Below, piece after piece: positions 42,142-42,637 of a stretch of DNA of 42,637 nucleotides. The stretch is from Candidatus Latescibacterota bacterium (GTDB lineage Bacteria > Latescibacterota > UBA2968 > GCA-2709665): NCBI GenBank assembly GCA_012271065.1, contig JAAXHE010000160.1, positions 1-42,637 on the forward strand, read 5' to 3'. The translations under genes and the position numbers were made by a program. Position 1 is the first letter of the stretch, and every line of letters begins with the position of its first letter. Under the pieces are notes generated by a model, which worked only from the letters and a program-made list of their open reading frames with translations, made no database searches and was not told the origin of the DNA.

Positions 42142-42637
42142 TTACGCTGGTTTGCGGGCGTGAACGAGGTACATCGGCGTGAAGATCCCGAGCCGGCCGG
42201 CCTCGGCCATGGCTTCCGCGCAGAGGTCCAGAGTTGCCGCTACGCGGGCAGATCCCTGTGGCGCGATATGGAGCGCCTCGAGCGATCTCAGCGAGTTCCG
42301 CGTGAACCAGCGCCCGATCCTCGATCTGCGGAAGCCGGTCAAAGAAAGGCCGGAACCGATCAGAGGTTGATACCAGGGGATGGACGGACCATTTTGGATC
42401 GAAAGATCCCGGGCTTCCAGTACCTCAAAGCCAACAGTTCGAAGCGCTTGATCGACCGTGTGCGTGTCGTCGATCACGAACAGACTGCCTCCCAGCTGGA
42501 TGTCGGCCTTGATCCTGAGATGGTGGGGATCGTTGGCGTCGAAGCGATCGGTCAGGCAGTATTGGTAACCGCCGAAGCGCCCGCCAGGTTTTAAGAGACG
42601 AAAGATCTCTCCATAAATGCTGAGCTTATCCGGCGCA
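42142..42637 (-). CDS. Sterol 24-C-methyltransferase, C-terminal part (5' end off the window)
   Basis: The minus-strand frame is open to the window edge; 164 residues are visible. The order matches the second half of SAM-dependent sterol C-24 methyltransferases (ERG6/SMT type). It has PDKLSIYGEIFRLLKPGG (late Rossmann motif), then YQYCLTDRFD, a DPHHLRIKADIQLGGS segment and a GFEVLEARDLS strand. The sterol-methyltransferase C-terminal domain follows, with IPWYQPLIG, TRNSLRSLEALHIAPQG and IFTPMYLVHARKP. In eukaryotic enzymes the first of these blocks reads Y-E-W-x-M-T-D; here it is Y-Q-Y-C-L-T-D. These enzymes add methyl groups to the sterol side chain. The SAM-binding N-terminal part lies outside the window. 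Confidence 0.8.
   Translation of the reverse strand, partial: APDKLSIYGEIFRLLKPGGRFGGYQYCLTDRFDANDPHHLRIKADIQLGGSLFVIDDTHTVDQALRTVGFEVLEARDLSIQNGPSIPWYQPLIGSGLSLTGFRRSRIGRWFTRNSLRSLEALHIAPQGSARVAATLDLCAEAMAEAGRLGIFTPMYLVHARKPA

Noticed and set aside
1..42637. tRNA, rRNA or complete insertion sequences
   Set aside because: No cloverleaf-like segment, rRNA core sequence or transposase motif was seen on reading both strands, although a weak tRNA could be missed without a covariance search.

Overview
The window is about 42.6 kb of dense, GC-rich (roughly 60% or more by eye) bacterial DNA. It looks like a large genomic island for breaking down acidic polysaccharides, with its regulatory and mobile debris. 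No rRNA, tRNA or universal marker gene is present, so taxonomy is inference only. The gene mix is heparinase II/III-fold proteins, DUF6785/DUF6784 membrane proteins, FtsX permease fused to an M28-like domain, DUF4838, PhyH dioxygenases, Gfo/Idh/MocA oxidoreductases, FG-GAP propellers and multihaem cytochrome. Together with an outer-membrane beta-barrel this suggests a Gram-negative-type bacterium of the Poribacteria/Latescibacterota/Planctomycetes-like kind, possibly sponge-associated or marine. A broken-off gene for a sterol 24-C-methyltransferase at the right edge fits such a lineage.

Layout. (1) 1-2439: 3' part of a heparinase-fold gene. (2) 2523-24136: a sigma70-like promoter followed by ten genes, all on the plus strand and mostly 20-100 bp apart. 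These are DUF6785 protein, M28-like/FtsX fusion, second DUF6785 protein, two giant heparinase-fold/propeller proteins, Gfo/Idh/MocA, Asp-box propeller (sialidase superfamily), PhyH dioxygenase, a rhamnogalacturonan-lyase-type N-domain protein and another Gfo/Idh/MocA. (3) 24137-24967: a small accessory islet with a broken brnT toxin gene, an intact brnA antitoxin gene, heptamer repeats on both sides and a 28-bp perfect palindrome. (4) 24968-28064: a secreted heparinase-fold lyase, then two overlapping small unknown genes. (5) 28168-32893: a third heparinase-fold/propeller giant and a second PhyH protein. (6) 32940-36968, minus strand: an operon with a clear promoter (seven-haem cytochrome c, DUF4838 protein, M55 D-aminopeptidase). 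(7) 36992-42107: an outer-membrane barrel gene whose 5' end resembles the start of a Gfo/Idh gene, a Gfo/Idh/MocA gene without the EKP motif, a second copy of the palindrome, and a secreted heparinase-fold lyase. (8) 42142-42637, minus strand: C-terminal part of a sterol methyltransferase.

How it may work together (inference): secreted heparinase-fold lyases cut uronic-acid polymers by beta-elimination. The DUF6785 proteins are the only multi-pass transporter-like proteins and may carry products. Gfo/Idh/MocA and PhyH enzymes would process sugars or modifications. There is no SusC/SusD, TonB receptor, sulfatase, ABC ATPase or regulator in view. The set is therefore not a standard polysaccharide utilisation locus. 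Its most unusual parts are three tri-domain giants without signal peptides and the DUF6785-M28/FtsX-DUF6785 membrane block.
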